A stretch of DNA of 64,000 nt from Thermoactinomyces sp. DSM 45892 (GCF_900107305.1 NZ_FNPL01000001.1:62001-126000), one strand, 5' to 3'. Shown: positions 41,801-52,055, numbered from the stretch's first letter. Numbers and translations: made by a program. The notes: a model not told the origin generated them from the sequence alone.

Positions 41801-44800
41801 AGGATTTGGAGCATTAGCCGAAAGTACTCGGGGAGCTACTGTAGCTACCAAAACCTTTAGCATAGCTTGGAAATCCATGCTTGCTGAAACGGTTATTGGA
41901 GTAGCATTTGTTGCTCTTGGAGTTGCTATCGAAAAACTTGCCAGCCATTTCGCTGAACAAAAACAAAAAGCTGAAGAGCTAAAAAAGCTGAATGATCAAA
42001 TGGTGCAATCCTATCGTCAACATGCAGATGGCATGCAAGGTCTCATCTCTCGATATGAAACTCTCAGCAATAAACAAAACAAAACGGCGGAAGAGCAAAA
42101 AGAATTCAACCGTATCCAAAAAGAACTTGCTACCTCCATCCCTACTGTAGTCCAATATGTGGATGCAAATGGGAAGGCACATCTTAAAAACACGGAAGCT
42201 ATCAGAAAAGAAATTGATGCCGTAGCCAAGCTCTCTCAAGAACAAGCACGGTTAACCGATTTGAACTTTGCGGAAAACGTGAAGAAACAAGCAGAGGCTT
42301 ATCAAGATGTAATCGATAAGATTAGCGACCTCCAGTCAAAGAAAAAAGACTTAGAACAATCAAATGGCAAATTGGATATATCAGCAGGTACTAGGGCCAA
42401 CTATGGGATAACTGACAATCTTCTTCAAGACAATTCGAAGGCGATCCAAAAGTCCAAAGTCGAGATCATGATGGCTGAAGCAGAGAAAACGGAAGCTATC
42501 AAGAAGACCATCAAGGTCATTCAAGAGCAAACTCTCACTCATCTTGAAGCAGGCGGAAAACTATCCAGCCTTGGTGATGCTCAACAAGCCGTCATTGAAA
42601 AGTTCATTCAATCCAATGAAGGAATACTTCGTGGAGCCCAAAGTGTAGAGGAGTACAAAACGAAAGTTCAAGAACTATTTACACTGGGTACAACCATTGG
42701 AGATGTGTTCGTTAAAGCATTCCAACAAATGTCTGCTGGTTTTGAAAACGATCCGCTCAAGTTAGATAGTATTAAGCAACAGTTAAATGATGTAGCTAAA
42801 ATACTACCTGAAAGCTTCTTCACTTTGGATCAAAATCGGAATGCGGATGTGGTTGCTGGGCAACTACAAAAAATCTTAGACATTAGCAACCAAATCGCAC
42901 AAGGTTCAACAGACTGGAACGGTTTACTACAAGCCTTGCAGAACTCTGGGCTTTCAGCCGAACAAGCAGGTGGTTTCCTCTCCCGCCTTGCAAGGGAGCA
43001 TGATAATGCTAGTTTACGTGCACAAGCTCAAGCGCAAGGAATTGGAGAATTAACAGGATCTCTTGAAGACCTCAATGAGAAAACACTTGCCACTGTAGAG
43101 ATTACAGAGACTTTGTTCGGTTTCAAATCTGGCAATCTATCCGCAATGAAGTCTCACATTGAAAGTTTACAAGTGCTGAAACAAGTCTATCGAGATAATG
43201 CATCTAACACCTCTCAGTGGAAGGCTTCCTTGAGTTCCCTAGCGGATGCCCTCGGGGTTACAGAGTCCGAAATCGCCAGCAATTTATCACATTACCATCA
43301 AATCATTGGGGCTTTACAGAACGTAAGAGTAAAAACGGATGATGCAGGTAAATCGACTCTAGATCTATCCGAGCTAAATAAACAACAGAAGGCAATCCTC
43401 CAAGAGTGGATCTCTACCGCTCAAAATAAGGGTGCAGTTATTGATATCCTGACTGGAAAAACAAATGCACTCGTTTCAGGAGAACAACAAACCCAATCAG
43501 CAATCAACGCCACCAAGCAGTCCATGCAGGATATGAACAGTGTGAGTATCTTCACTCCCCAATCTCAATTAAATGCTCTCGGTAATCAAGCGATCTCTAC
43601 AAAAGGGCAAGTACAAGGATTACAAACTACGATCTCTTCCCCACTTCTACTAAGTCCGTCACTTACCTATACTCTGAACCAATACACTCAATTGGGAACC
43701 ACAGCTAATACAGCAAAAGGACAAGTTCAAGGTATGCAAGGCGCAGTCAACTCTCCTGTCTACAGTCCTACCCTTCCCTTGTTAATCGGGCAGTACAATA
43801 ACCTAGGAACATCCTTAGATAGCACTGCATCAAAAGCTCAAAATACTGCTTCTGTTGTTCAAAACGTCGGGAACCAAGCAGGAGCTGTATCTCAAGTCAG
43901 TAGCCAAATGCAAGGTATGCAGTCCTCGGCTCAAGGTGCAGGAGCTTCGGTTGGAACCATGAACCAGCAGTTAGGCGAAACCTCTCAAAAAGCTTCGAAT
44001 CTGACTCAAGTTCAAACGGGTATTCAAAGCATTGCCTCAGCTTCGCAAGGAATTAGCTTTGATTCGATCAATGGATCTTTAGAGAGATTAGGTGCAGTGG
44101 CATCAAGTGTAAAAGCGAAGATAACTGAATTTGCTCAGTCCCTCACTCAAATCGGAGCATCTGTAAGTTCCTCGTCAGGATCAATTAATAGCTCTGTCTC
44201 GACAATGAACAACCTTGCTTCAACTATGGTTCGTAGTGCCTCCTCTGCAAAAGCGAGTGCAGACTCTTATTCGAGTATCGCCAGTTCGTTTAAATCAGGA
44301 GCAAGCTCTGCTATCTCCTATACGAATGCAATCAATCAAATATCTTCCGCCTCTAATGCCTCTGTCTCTGCTTCATCCAAAATAAAAGCATCCTTATTAC
44401 AACAGGCTCAAGTATTGGCACAACTACAACAAGCATATGGACAAGTAGGTAGTGCGGTATCATCCGCATTTAGTAGCATGGCAAGCACTGTCAATTCCCG
44501 TACCAATAGTATGATTAGCTCCCACCAATCACAAGCTTCTGCAATGAATAGTTTGGCCTCCTCCGCTCGGAGTGCAAAATCTGCTATTGAGAGCCTAAAC
44601 TCCTCTGCTCGAAGTGCGATGGATACTTTGAACGATTATATTGCTCGAGCCAAAAGTGCAAGATCTGCTGGTTCAAGCGTTCCTTCTGCCCCTAGCTTCC
44701 ATGCCAATTCCTATCAAGATCTCTCTTCTTCGTTCCAAGGAAACATCGCTTCTGCTATGAATTCATTCTCTGCATTATCAGTTGATTCGATTGGTGAAAG

Positions 44801-47063
44801 TGTTTCTGCTAGTGGCGATACTGCTTCATCGGGTACGTTGAGATCTTCTATCTATGAAGGCGGCATTGGAGTAAATGGTAAGTTCTATGCATTGGCACTA
44901 GCGGACAAAGTAGTTGGTGATCCCGAAGAACGTCAAATGACAGTCTACGATGGACTCATTCGCCAACAAGAAGCTATGCTACAGCGTATGATCAAAGCAA
45001 ATGTTCAATATCGGGATGTTTTAAAGACTGTGATTACCTATGAAAATTTGAGACTGGAGTTGGCGAAAAAAGAGCTATCCCAAACTCAATCTCGAAATTC
45101 ATGGGTTAACAATCGAATCAAACAGTTGGATTCGTTGAAAAAACATACGGAATCCCAACGGGAAGAATACAACAAGCTCCAACAAGAATACGATCAAAAT
45201 CTCAGTAAAATAGCTAATCTCCAAGGTGAAGTAGAGAGTAGCTTTAATAGCATCCGCCAGAACTCCATTAACATGTTTACAGATTTTGTAGATGAGATCG
45301 TCGATAAGTATGATCGAGCAATTAACGAAATCAAAGCTAAGGTAGATGATTTCGATTTCAAAATTGATGTCCTAACCCTGACACAACCAGATAACATTCA
45401 AGATATGTTAAACGCTCAGATTGAAAAGGCTCTAGCTTTACAACAGTCACAAACTCAAGAATCTGGAAAGGTCTCTGCTCTCTCAACAGAATATGAAACC
45501 ACAAAAGCTAAATACGGGATTAACTCGGAACAAGCGAAAGTGATTAAAAAAGAGTTAGATCAAGCGAAAGAAGCTTGGGAAGATGCTGTGATGGGTGTTC
45601 TTCGAGCAGAAAAGGACATCAGGGAAACCCGTGGAAAAGTGGCAGATGAGTCGATCAAGCAATTGCAAGACTACTACAAGAACATGAAGTCCATGGCAAT
45701 CGGAGCAATCGATATGGAAAAAGAGGCTCTGAAAAAAGCTCACGATGAAAAGATGGAGATGTATGATCGTGAGATTGACCAGATCAACTCGGTTTACGAT
45801 CGTAAGTTGAAAGCCATGGATAAGGAGCAAAGTGAGTCCGATTATCAAGAGAAACTGGATGAAAAGAATAACAAGAGATCCGAGTTAGTTCAACAAATCT
45901 CCCTCCGATCCCGTGATAACTCTCTAGAAGGTCGCAAAAAGCTGGAAGAACTCAGAAAGCAATTGGCTGATCAAGATAAGGAAATTGCCGATTTTCAAAA
46001 AGATCGCCAAAATGAGCTTCTTCGCCAGTCCATCGAAGAGCAAAAGAAACAACAGATTGATGCGCTTAATGATAAGAAAGAAAATGAGAAAACGGGGTTA
46101 GATACCCGATTAGGTGAATTGGATCAAGAGAAAGAATCCGTCATCAAATACTATGACGATCTCTTGAATAACGATCAGCACTGGGCAAATAGGCGAAACG
46201 AATTCATTACAGGTAGCTTCTCTACTCTCCAGACAGAGTTAGAAAGTTTGAAGACAAACCTAGACAATATGAATCATGGGGTTTTTGATGGACTCACTAA
46301 GAGTTTCTCTACTTTCTCAGATGAAGTTAAGAAAAAGATCGCCGAATTAAACTCCCTTGAAGTTGATAATATGTTGTTCCGTGCTAATAAGCTGGAGCAG
46401 TTTGATCAAGTGAAGAATGTGAATCCTTATACTTACACCAATGGCGAGTTAAAAACAAATCTCCCCTATACACCACCGATTTTTAACACTCCTCCACCAC
46501 CAGAACCACCCAAACCAGATCCTCCGCCTAAGCCTACGACTCCTCCCACTACTTCTAAACCTGTACATGGTTGGAAAACAACTTCGGACTTAAACCTCCG
46601 AAGATCTCCAAGCTATGGGCGAAATGTTATAGCTGTTATGAGACGAGGAGATTTGGTTGAGTTCCTCGGCATGGAAAGAGGCTGGGCGAAGATTCGTTGG
46701 AAAGGGAAAACGGGTTATGCGGGGAAACGTTATCTCCAACAATTTGATACGGGTGGATATACAGGTACATGGGCTGGAAATGATGGCAAAATCGCTATGC
46801 TTCATAAAAAAGAGCTTGTCCTCAATGAACGTCAAACCTCCGACATCCTTGATACTGCCAAGATCTTAGATCGATTAAAAAACATTATTCCAAATTTGAG
46901 TTCCATACGAAATGGTACCGACCAATTGGCTACAGTAGGCTCCGTTCATTCAAATCAAGTTTCCTATGGAGATATCTATGTAACCGTTGAAGGCGGAGAT
47001 AAAAAGAAAGCCAAAGACATCGCAAAAGAAATACTATCAAGCTTGAAAAAGAAGGGGCGATAA
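38802..47063 (+). CDS. Tail tape-measure protein
   Basis: 2753 aa, the largest gene here. N-terminal 600 residues are coiled coil. The TMP core follows: LDKALTELKRVADGNLSIDT, LAEFTRTFGDFNERQLLAI, STARTFGVSMEESVGHITAI (about residues 620-800). Hydrophobic segments lie near 910-1060; a Ser/Ala/Gln-rich region with KGQVQGLQ and SSA motifs covers about 1550-2000. More coiled coil is followed by a Pro-rich linker and an SH3b-like domain (LNLRRSPSYGRNVIAVMRRG, about 2588-2645). It sets tail length and helps DNA entry. SPbeta YomI (about 2285 aa) has cell-wall hydrolase domains; I see neither an SLT nor an M23 signature here. The start is TTG 38802 after GGGGTGAG. Confidence 0.9.
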   Translation: MAKSSANILLRAKIDISKSMPDIRKQVDEISHKLENKPVKLKAKLDLKMKDFVPQLRLISKKIENKPLKLKVHLDVHGSALAIKRQLQDVHKTVDDFNKKYSKQLSRMQDQTKKGFSTPSLGGFDLKQYVSHIKEAERMMKQTFGKGLFSSVETKDAFGNLNGFVAQLEKVNGVVQRIRYNWNQDEDKFKVIDIKTATTTEKVVQKSINSLRELEREILKLGKNSTQFWKEYNQLQNQGKSGTLTPSTVADLKQRIRDEQILQQQISKENQFLLEQKKLIEEIRHTRSQRTAERNQVAYRPLDQSARKATTAEELKEIRFQTEQLARRHQKDEQYQKDQINLLKERIKIMRELRKIEAQTPTNPNNGKLRQQYVEEAKAITQSIRSYRDLEQARNRLSALKNNQWQDSDQRRARKLLEDLKAVGEQLKVTGHNMSRFNREIGKIDVGQGQKLNTKDIELQLDAYTRLLRRKKAEIRNAEKELRLGEDITQSVNRRMGPTGVSQLEGLIKSRDIQGLQEFIGKIYGAKVATVSLRNDGVDPTGRAVTKLVTTFDSAGKSARRVSLTMAEGSRTLRQSSEEMVYNANRNLGVFEQLRIAMSRVPVWMTAMTAFYGSINAVRAMATEILQLDKALTELKRVADGNLSIDTLFQGAIQLSSELGNNLHDVMKSLAEFTRTFGDFNERQLLAITKTATLMSNVSDLSAPEATESLVGTMNAFNISAEESIRIVDALNQVDNDYAISTKQLAEGLSKSASTARTFGVSMEESVGHITAIGAVTMESGKVIGNGLKTIYSRITTLADAREVLQGIGIDIKQIKNGQETVRPVADILGDLHNRWDSLSNSQKQNIAVTVAGRYQLSRFLALMNNYQMALDSTETAETSHGSAMRENAEYLKSFEARINQLKNAFAELSHSVGDAVLSDGMLAVISGLGALTQAGISIAQTFGALPVIFGVVALAMTKMGMFEKVTKGLTEGFDAFGDAMKRSMSTTGGIRGVLVGASAGFGALAESTRGATVATKTFSIAWKSMLAETVIGVAFVALGVAIEKLASHFAEQKQKAEELKKLNDQMVQSYRQHADGMQGLISRYETLSNKQNKTAEEQKEFNRIQKELATSIPTVVQYVDANGKAHLKNTEAIRKEIDAVAKLSQEQARLTDLNFAENVKKQAEAYQDVIDKISDLQSKKKDLEQSNGKLDISAGTRANYGITDNLLQDNSKAIQKSKVEIMMAEAEKTEAIKKTIKVIQEQTLTHLEAGGKLSSLGDAQQAVIEKFIQSNEGILRGAQSVEEYKTKVQELFTLGTTIGDVFVKAFQQMSAGFENDPLKLDSIKQQLNDVAKILPESFFTLDQNRNADVVAGQLQKILDISNQIAQGSTDWNGLLQALQNSGLSAEQAGGFLSRLAREHDNASLRAQAQAQGIGELTGSLEDLNEKTLATVEITETLFGFKSGNLSAMKSHIESLQVLKQVYRDNASNTSQWKASLSSLADALGVTESEIASNLSHYHQIIGALQNVRVKTDDAGKSTLDLSELNKQQKAILQEWISTAQNKGAVIDILTGKTNALVSGEQQTQSAINATKQSMQDMNSVSIFTPQSQLNALGNQAISTKGQVQGLQTTISSPLLLSPSLTYTLNQYTQLGTTANTAKGQVQGMQGAVNSPVYSPTLPLLIGQYNNLGTSLDSTASKAQNTASVVQNVGNQAGAVSQVSSQMQGMQSSAQGAGASVGTMNQQLGETSQKASNLTQVQTGIQSIASASQGISFDSINGSLERLGAVASSVKAKITEFAQSLTQIGASVSSSSGSINSSVSTMNNLASTMVRSASSAKASADSYSSIASSFKSGASSAISYTNAINQISSASNASVSASSKIKASLLQQAQVLAQLQQAYGQVGSAVSSAFSSMASTVNSRTNSMISSHQSQASAMNSLASSARSAKSAIESLNSSARSAMDTLNDYIARAKSARSAGSSVPSAPSFHANSYQDLSSSFQGNIASAMNSFSALSVDSIGESVSASGDTASSGTLRSSIYEGGIGVNGKFYALALADKVVGDPEERQMTVYDGLIRQQEAMLQRMIKANVQYRDVLKTVITYENLRLELAKKELSQTQSRNSWVNNRIKQLDSLKKHTESQREEYNKLQQEYDQNLSKIANLQGEVESSFNSIRQNSINMFTDFVDEIVDKYDRAINEIKAKVDDFDFKIDVLTLTQPDNIQDMLNAQIEKALALQQSQTQESGKVSALSTEYETTKAKYGINSEQAKVIKKELDQAKEAWEDAVMGVLRAEKDIRETRGKVADESIKQLQDYYKNMKSMAIGAIDMEKEALKKAHDEKMEMYDREIDQINSVYDRKLKAMDKEQSESDYQEKLDEKNNKRSELVQQISLRSRDNSLEGRKKLEELRKQLADQDKEIADFQKDRQNELLRQSIEEQKKQQIDALNDKKENEKTGLDTRLGELDQEKESVIKYYDDLLNNDQHWANRRNEFITGSFSTLQTELESLKTNLDNMNHGVFDGLTKSFSTFSDEVKKKIAELNSLEVDNMLFRANKLEQFDQVKNVNPYTYTNGELKTNLPYTPPIFNTPPPPEPPKPDPPPKPTTPPTTSKPVHGWKTTSDLNLRRSPSYGRNVIAVMRRGDLVEFLGMERGWAKIRWKGKTGYAGKRYLQQFDTGGYTGTWAGNDGKIAMLHKKELVLNERQTSDILDTAKILDRLKNIIPNLSSIRNGTDQLATVGSVHSNQVSYGDIYVTVEGGDKKKAKDIAKEILSSLKKKGR

Positions 47064-47075
47064 TCGCTCCCCTTC
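47051..47075 (+). other. Hairpin over the stop codon of the tape-measure gene
   Basis: GAAGGGGCGA (47051-47060) and TCGCTCCCCTTC (47064-47075) pair with a two-base irregularity around the TAA stop. The T-tract is poor. It may protect or partly end the long transcript. Confidence 0.35.
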
Positions 47076-47098
47076 CTTAAGTTTCTGGAGGTGAGAGT

Positions 47099-47866
47099 AT
47101 GCCGACTACAAAAGACCGTTTGCACTTCAACTATGATGGGATTTCTTCTCGAAAGTTCGGTTTGATCCAAGTCAATCTAGACAGCGGAATGTTTGAAGAA
47201 GCACTCATAGCAGAAAGAGCGATTCAAGAAACGGAAGTGAGAGGTCAAAAACCCCTCTTCCACTCGATTGAAGAATCACCCTTGGAATTCGATCTCACTC
47301 TCGCATTCGAAAGGAAATTTAATGAATCCGACCTAGACAATATAATCCTCTGGCTGTTTCCAGATACATACAAACCTCTCTATTTTGAAGATAAGCCAAA
47401 TAAAATCTACCATTGTCTACCCGTTGGCAATTCCTCAATTACTCATAACGGATTGAACCAAGGGTATCTCACCGTAACCATGCGATGCGATTCCCCTCGG
47501 ATTGTTTCACCGCTCTACTACACTCCTGAAGTAGAAGTGGCGAATGAACAAAAAACATCCATCACGATTGAAAATAAGGGGCATCTGACAATCTATCCTG
47601 AAATCTCGATCAAAAAAATCGGAGCAGGGAACATTACTCTTATGAAGGATGAAAAAATCTTTGAAATCAGAGACTTAACCGATCAAGAAGACATATACCT
47701 CCATTGTGAAAAAGAAGTCATCGAAACAGATCTCATTGGGTTTTATCGATATGACCAAATCATAGGAGATTTCTCCACACTTTCCCTTCAACGTGGAACA
47801 AACAAGATTGAGATTGAAGGCGCATGCAAGATTCAATTTCGATATCGGTTTCTATATAAAACGTAA
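47099..47866 (+). CDS. Distal tail protein (Dit/YomH-like)
   Basis: 255 aa with start LHFNYDGISSRKFGLIQVNL and ETEVRGQKPLFHSIEESPLEFDL, the opening of the siphophage Dit N-terminal ring domain. The C-terminal half (SITIENKGHLTIYPEISIKK; GTNKIEIEGACKIQFRYRFL) matches the galectin-like half. Dit forms the hub at the tail tip that joins tube, tape measure and tail-associated protein. It follows the tape-measure gene and precedes Tal, the usual order. GGAGGTGAG precedes the ATG. Confidence 0.8.
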   Translation: MPTTKDRLHFNYDGISSRKFGLIQVNLDSGMFEEALIAERAIQETEVRGQKPLFHSIEESPLEFDLTLAFERKFNESDLDNIILWLFPDTYKPLYFEDKPNKIYHCLPVGNSSITHNGLNQGYLTVTMRCDSPRIVSPLYYTPEVEVANEQKTSITIENKGHLTIYPEISIKKIGAGNITLMKDEKIFEIRDLTDQEDIYLHCEKEVIETDLIGFYRYDQIIGDFSTLSLQRGTNKIEIEGACKIQFRYRFLYKT

Positions 47867-47873
47867 CACCTAA

Positions 47874-47903
47874 TTAGACAAAAGAAATCAATAATTATAT
47901 AAT
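47874..47903 (+). promoter_or_regulatory. Possible promoter before the tail-associated protein gene
   Basis: TTAGAC (47874-47879), 18 bases, TATAAT (47898-47903), in a short AT-rich gap inside the late operon. The -35 box is imperfect and there is no copy of the phage repeat. Confidence 0.3.
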
Positions 47904-47978
47904 TACACTATAATAGTAAATAAAATTTGTAATAAACATAGATGATCATAAACATATATGAGAGGGGTAATTCTACGA

Positions 47979-50900
47979 TTGTTTGTCGACATCGACTACT
48001 CAAAAAAGCCCAAAGATATTCGCCTCCACTTATCAAAACCTAATAAGCAAGTCATCTCTCACATCTCCGAAAAATGGAATGTAAACCTCTCCTTAAAACT
48101 CGGTAATATCAGCGAGTTATCCTTTTCCATCCCCTATAAAGTAGCAAATAGGCACAACTCCCATGTAGAACTGATAAAGGAAAAAATGTTGATCAAAGTG
48201 ACCATGGAGGGACATATCGAATGGTTCATTGTCGATGAGATTGAAGAAGACAGTGATGACTCCGACACCTTTCATGTAAAAGCATTTTCCTTGGGATATG
48301 AATTGCAACACAAACGAATTTCGGTACAAGAAGATAGCATCAATGCTCATGAACTGTTAACGAAACTAGTAGCCAATACGATTTGGACAATTGATTCGGT
48401 TGATCCCATCTTCCACTCGATTTATCGACAGTTTGATCTTAGCGATACCAATGTCTTAGATGGTATTCTCCAATTAGGAGAAACCTTTCAGGCCCTAATA
48501 AAATGGGACACCACACAACGAAAAATTTCTCTTCACTCATTTACTACATATGGAAAGTTCCGAGGTACAACGATTGACTATGGAAGGTTTTTACGTTCCA
48601 TTAAGAGAACTCGAACAACGGATGAATTGGTCACAAGATTATATGTCTATGGTAACGAAGGAACCAGTATCCACTCAATAAACCCCACTGGCCAAAGTTA
48701 TATAGAAGACTTCAGCTATTTCCTCTACCCCTTTGAACGTGACAAAGATCGAAAAATCATCAAAAGCTCTCACTTCATGTCCGACGATCTGTGTCATGCG
48801 CTCCTAGATCATCAAGAATTGGTAAATCAAAACTCCCCTCAAATTAAAACCCTTTCCAATCATAAAAACCCAAAAGAGACTCAGTTAGTCACTGAGGAAT
48901 CAAAATTGGCTCAACTCCATCTGGAACTCACCAACATCCTCCAACTCTTAGATCTCGCTAAGGCGACAGAAGACACCAATCTAATTAAACAAAGAATAGA
49001 AGAAAGAAACCTCAAAGAAGCACAAATCACTTCTCAAACCACAATCGTCTTCAACCTCAAAAATGAAATCTCTCATCTTAACTCTCAAATCCAAACTCTA
49101 CAAGATCAAATTTCCAATGATCCTCAATTCACTTCTGTATTAAAGAAGGAACTAGATCCTTATATCATTGAGAAGGAATGGCGGGACGAGCGATACACTA
49201 ATCCCCAAGAGCTTTATGATGATGGATTAAAGAAATTCAATGAAATGAGAATCCCCAAAGTCGTGATTGAAGCAAATGTCGAGAATCTGATCGATGTAGC
49301 CCAACTACAACTAGGAGACCTGATTAAGACAAAGTACAGGCCAATGAATATTGAATATATGGCTCGCTTCATCGAAATCCAAATCGACTTTGAATCACAT
49401 GATACAAAGCTGATCATTTCAAATACTCAAGATCTACTTGATGAATCGGAAAAACTCGTTCAACTCCTATACAGCACTTCTGCTACCAGTTCTCTAGTAG
49501 AAGCTAACAAGCATATCTGGAATCAGATCCAACCAGCAGTCGAACAAGTAAACAGCATCCTATCTAACCAGTGGGAGGCAAATAAGAACAAGATCGTTGC
49601 AGGTGTCAACAACCAAGTAGAAATCGGGAATCGAGGAATTGTCATTCGAAACCCTGACACTCCAGAGGAAATTGTGATTGCCCAAGCAGGTATTATCGCC
49701 CTCTCGAAAGATAATGGAGAAACTTGGAAGACCGCAATTAAGCCAGATGGTGTGGTAGCAGAACGGCTAATCGGAAAAGTAGTCGCTGGTGAAAATCTCC
49801 TCATCACAAACGGAAATGGTCACTTTGTTTTTGATAACCGTGGAGCACGTATTAAAGCTGATTCGTTTGTCATTGAATCAGGTACGGGTAGTAACTTAAT
49901 TCAGGACTGGACAAACAGTCTAAACCACCTTGAATTTAAGCTACAAGATGATCAAATCGCCTCGATTGTCACCAGAAATGAACCCTTCCTTACTTCTCTT
50001 GATAGCAAACTACGAAATCATGACTTCCAAAATGATCTCTTATACTGGAAAGAAGACCACAAACTATCCACTCCCTTGAAAGCTCCTATCATCAGTGGAC
50101 AAGGGAAATATGGAGATAAAGTAGTTCAAATATCGGGTTCCAAAACGGTATTCTATGGCAAGATGATTCCCATCGATCCATCCAGAACTTATCGAGTTCA
50201 GTTCCGTGTCAGACAAACCAAAGATTCCTCAGTCAGTGAGAAGTCCAAAGTTTTTGCAGGTGTCGCTTCCTTTGATGTAGCCAAGCAACCTATCACGACC
50301 GTTCATTATGGAGAGCATCGTTACTGTGCTGTACAAGGTCAGAATCTAACGGTGGCAGACGGTTGGCAGGAATTCAATGGGATTATCACGGGTGAAGGGG
50401 TGGATAGTTACAATCAGTTTATTCAAGGAACAAAGTATGCCGTTCCTGTGTTTGTAGTCAATCATGATGATGGAGATGGAGTTGCGGAAGTAGATAGTTG
50501 TAGCCTTGATGACATTACGTTAGAAAGTAATATGGACGGGCTCTCTACTCGAATCTCCAATGCGGAAGAACGAATTACCGATGACTCAATCGTTAATACC
50601 GTGACCCAATCGATTTCTTATCAAAATGATCTAGACAGTAAAGCAAGCTTTGATGACCTATCCCGATATACAACATCAGAGGCTCTAGAGAAATCTAAAA
50701 CGGAAGCCAATTCCTACACCGATAACCAGATTCGAAATATTGATTTCTCCCCCTATGTAACCCAGTCCAAACTCGAACAAAAAGCAGATAGTATTACTGC
50801 TAAGTTTGCTTCGAGTGGCGGAGTCAACCTTCTAAAAAATAGCGTTGGCTATGCAGGAATCGATTTCTGGACAATCCATAGCCAAAACATGCTCCCTAAT

Positions 50901-52037
50901 AGTTCTCTTCAAAACGGAACTACTCACTATTCTCTTTCAACAGGCTGGTCGCTTGACAATATGATGCAATATAAAGGATTTAACACCTTGATATGTGATG
51001 TAACAAGTCTCACTACAAATGAGATGCGAGCCGTTACCACTCCATTTGGGAATGTGAGAGCAGGAGAAACCTTTTCAGGTAGTTGGTTTGTGAATATCCC
51101 TTCTACTCACAACATCGATATGGGTGCAAAGGTAGAAATGGAATGGTATGATGCTGAATCAAAACTCAGCTCCATTACGACTAATGTAAATTTATCCATG
51201 ATAAACCGATGGCAAAGAATTGTAGCCAAGGGAACTGCTCCAAATGGTGCAACGAGAGTACGAGTAAAGATTTATCCAGTCCAAAACGGGAGCTTCTGGG
51301 CAACACTCCCTCAATTAGAAAAAGGAAATCTCACAGAATGGTCGCCCAATTCCTCCGACCCTGCTATTGGCAAGTTGATTAAGGTTATTCAAAATGATGA
51401 AGTCAAAACCAAAGGATCGGGCAGTGGTTTCTCACTCTCTACAGGTGGGAAGATGGTTCAATCGATCATTCCGATCGAAGGCGCATCTTATTCCATATCT
51501 GCAATGTGTAAGTCATTGAATGGAAACGGATATATTCGACTTTATGATGGAGATGTGACCAGTACGCAATATGCAGAAATCTTGTTAAATGGCTCACATA
51601 ACTATTCTGCTCAACATATCACACTGAAGCCCACCACTAATAAAGTGACCGTAGAATTATGTTGTAGTTATCATCAAATACTTTTCACTAGCATCATGTT
51701 AAACATTGGAGAGATTCCCCTTCAATGGCAACATGCATCAGGGGAAGTGTATAACACTCACATTCGAATGGATGTAAACGGTCTTCGAGTTTCCCACTCC
51801 GATTACTCTGGGTACACAACGATGACACCTGAAAAGTTCGCTGGCTATTATGATGTGAATCAAGATGGCTTGATTGATGAATCGCTTGGCTCTACAGATG
51901 AAGTGTTCCGTATGGATCGTGATGAATTCGTGATGAAAAAGGCGAATGTAAAGCAAGAAATCTTGCTGGGTTCAATCAAACTCATGAAGATACATTCGGG
52001 AGATAAAAATGGATGGGCATTTGTGGCTACAGGATGA
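47979..52037 (+). CDS. Tail-associated protein (Tal/prophage endopeptidase tail-like, YomG-like)
   Basis: 1352 aa from TTG 47979 (AGAGGGG upstream). The first 350 residues match the Tal hub domain (LSLKLGNISELSFSIPYKVA, EWFIVDEIEEDSDDSDTFHV, LVTRLYVYGNEGT). A coiled coil follows (NHKNPKETQLVTEESKLAQL onward), then TPEEIVIAQAGIIALSKDNG and modules that look like carbohydrate-binding or adhesin domains (SRTYRVQFRVRQTKDSSVSE; GGVNLLKNSVGYAGIDFW), and an EF-hand-like DVNQDGLIDE near the C-terminus. It caps the tail and contacts the cell surface. No catalytic residues of an endopeptidase are evident. Confidence 0.75.
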   Translation: MFVDIDYSKKPKDIRLHLSKPNKQVISHISEKWNVNLSLKLGNISELSFSIPYKVANRHNSHVELIKEKMLIKVTMEGHIEWFIVDEIEEDSDDSDTFHVKAFSLGYELQHKRISVQEDSINAHELLTKLVANTIWTIDSVDPIFHSIYRQFDLSDTNVLDGILQLGETFQALIKWDTTQRKISLHSFTTYGKFRGTTIDYGRFLRSIKRTRTTDELVTRLYVYGNEGTSIHSINPTGQSYIEDFSYFLYPFERDKDRKIIKSSHFMSDDLCHALLDHQELVNQNSPQIKTLSNHKNPKETQLVTEESKLAQLHLELTNILQLLDLAKATEDTNLIKQRIEERNLKEAQITSQTTIVFNLKNEISHLNSQIQTLQDQISNDPQFTSVLKKELDPYIIEKEWRDERYTNPQELYDDGLKKFNEMRIPKVVIEANVENLIDVAQLQLGDLIKTKYRPMNIEYMARFIEIQIDFESHDTKLIISNTQDLLDESEKLVQLLYSTSATSSLVEANKHIWNQIQPAVEQVNSILSNQWEANKNKIVAGVNNQVEIGNRGIVIRNPDTPEEIVIAQAGIIALSKDNGETWKTAIKPDGVVAERLIGKVVAGENLLITNGNGHFVFDNRGARIKADSFVIESGTGSNLIQDWTNSLNHLEFKLQDDQIASIVTRNEPFLTSLDSKLRNHDFQNDLLYWKEDHKLSTPLKAPIISGQGKYGDKVVQISGSKTVFYGKMIPIDPSRTYRVQFRVRQTKDSSVSEKSKVFAGVASFDVAKQPITTVHYGEHRYCAVQGQNLTVADGWQEFNGIITGEGVDSYNQFIQGTKYAVPVFVVNHDDGDGVAEVDSCSLDDITLESNMDGLSTRISNAEERITDDSIVNTVTQSISYQNDLDSKASFDDLSRYTTSEALEKSKTEANSYTDNQIRNIDFSPYVTQSKLEQKADSITAKFASSGGVNLLKNSVGYAGIDFWTIHSQNMLPNSSLQNGTTHYSLSTGWSLDNMMQYKGFNTLICDVTSLTTNEMRAVTTPFGNVRAGETFSGSWFVNIPSTHNIDMGAKVEMEWYDAESKLSSITTNVNLSMINRWQRIVAKGTAPNGATRVRVKIYPVQNGSFWATLPQLEKGNLTEWSPNSSDPAIGKLIKVIQNDEVKTKGSGSGFSLSTGGKMVQSIIPIEGASYSISAMCKSLNGNGYIRLYDGDVTSTQYAEILLNGSHNYSAQHITLKPTTNKVTVELCCSYHQILFTSIMLNIGEIPLQWQHASGEVYNTHIRMDVNGLRVSHSDYSGYTTMTPEKFAGYYDVNQDGLIDESLGSTDEVFRMDRDEFVMKKANVKQEILLGSIKLMKIHSGDKNGWAFVATG

Positions 52038-52055
52038 TAATGAAAGGAGAATGGC

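Noticed and set aside
43440-44840. Repetitive Ser/Ala/Gln-rich DNA as a CRISPR-like or tandem repeat array
   Set aside because: It is in-frame low-complexity coding sequence of the tape-measure gene with irregular spacing.
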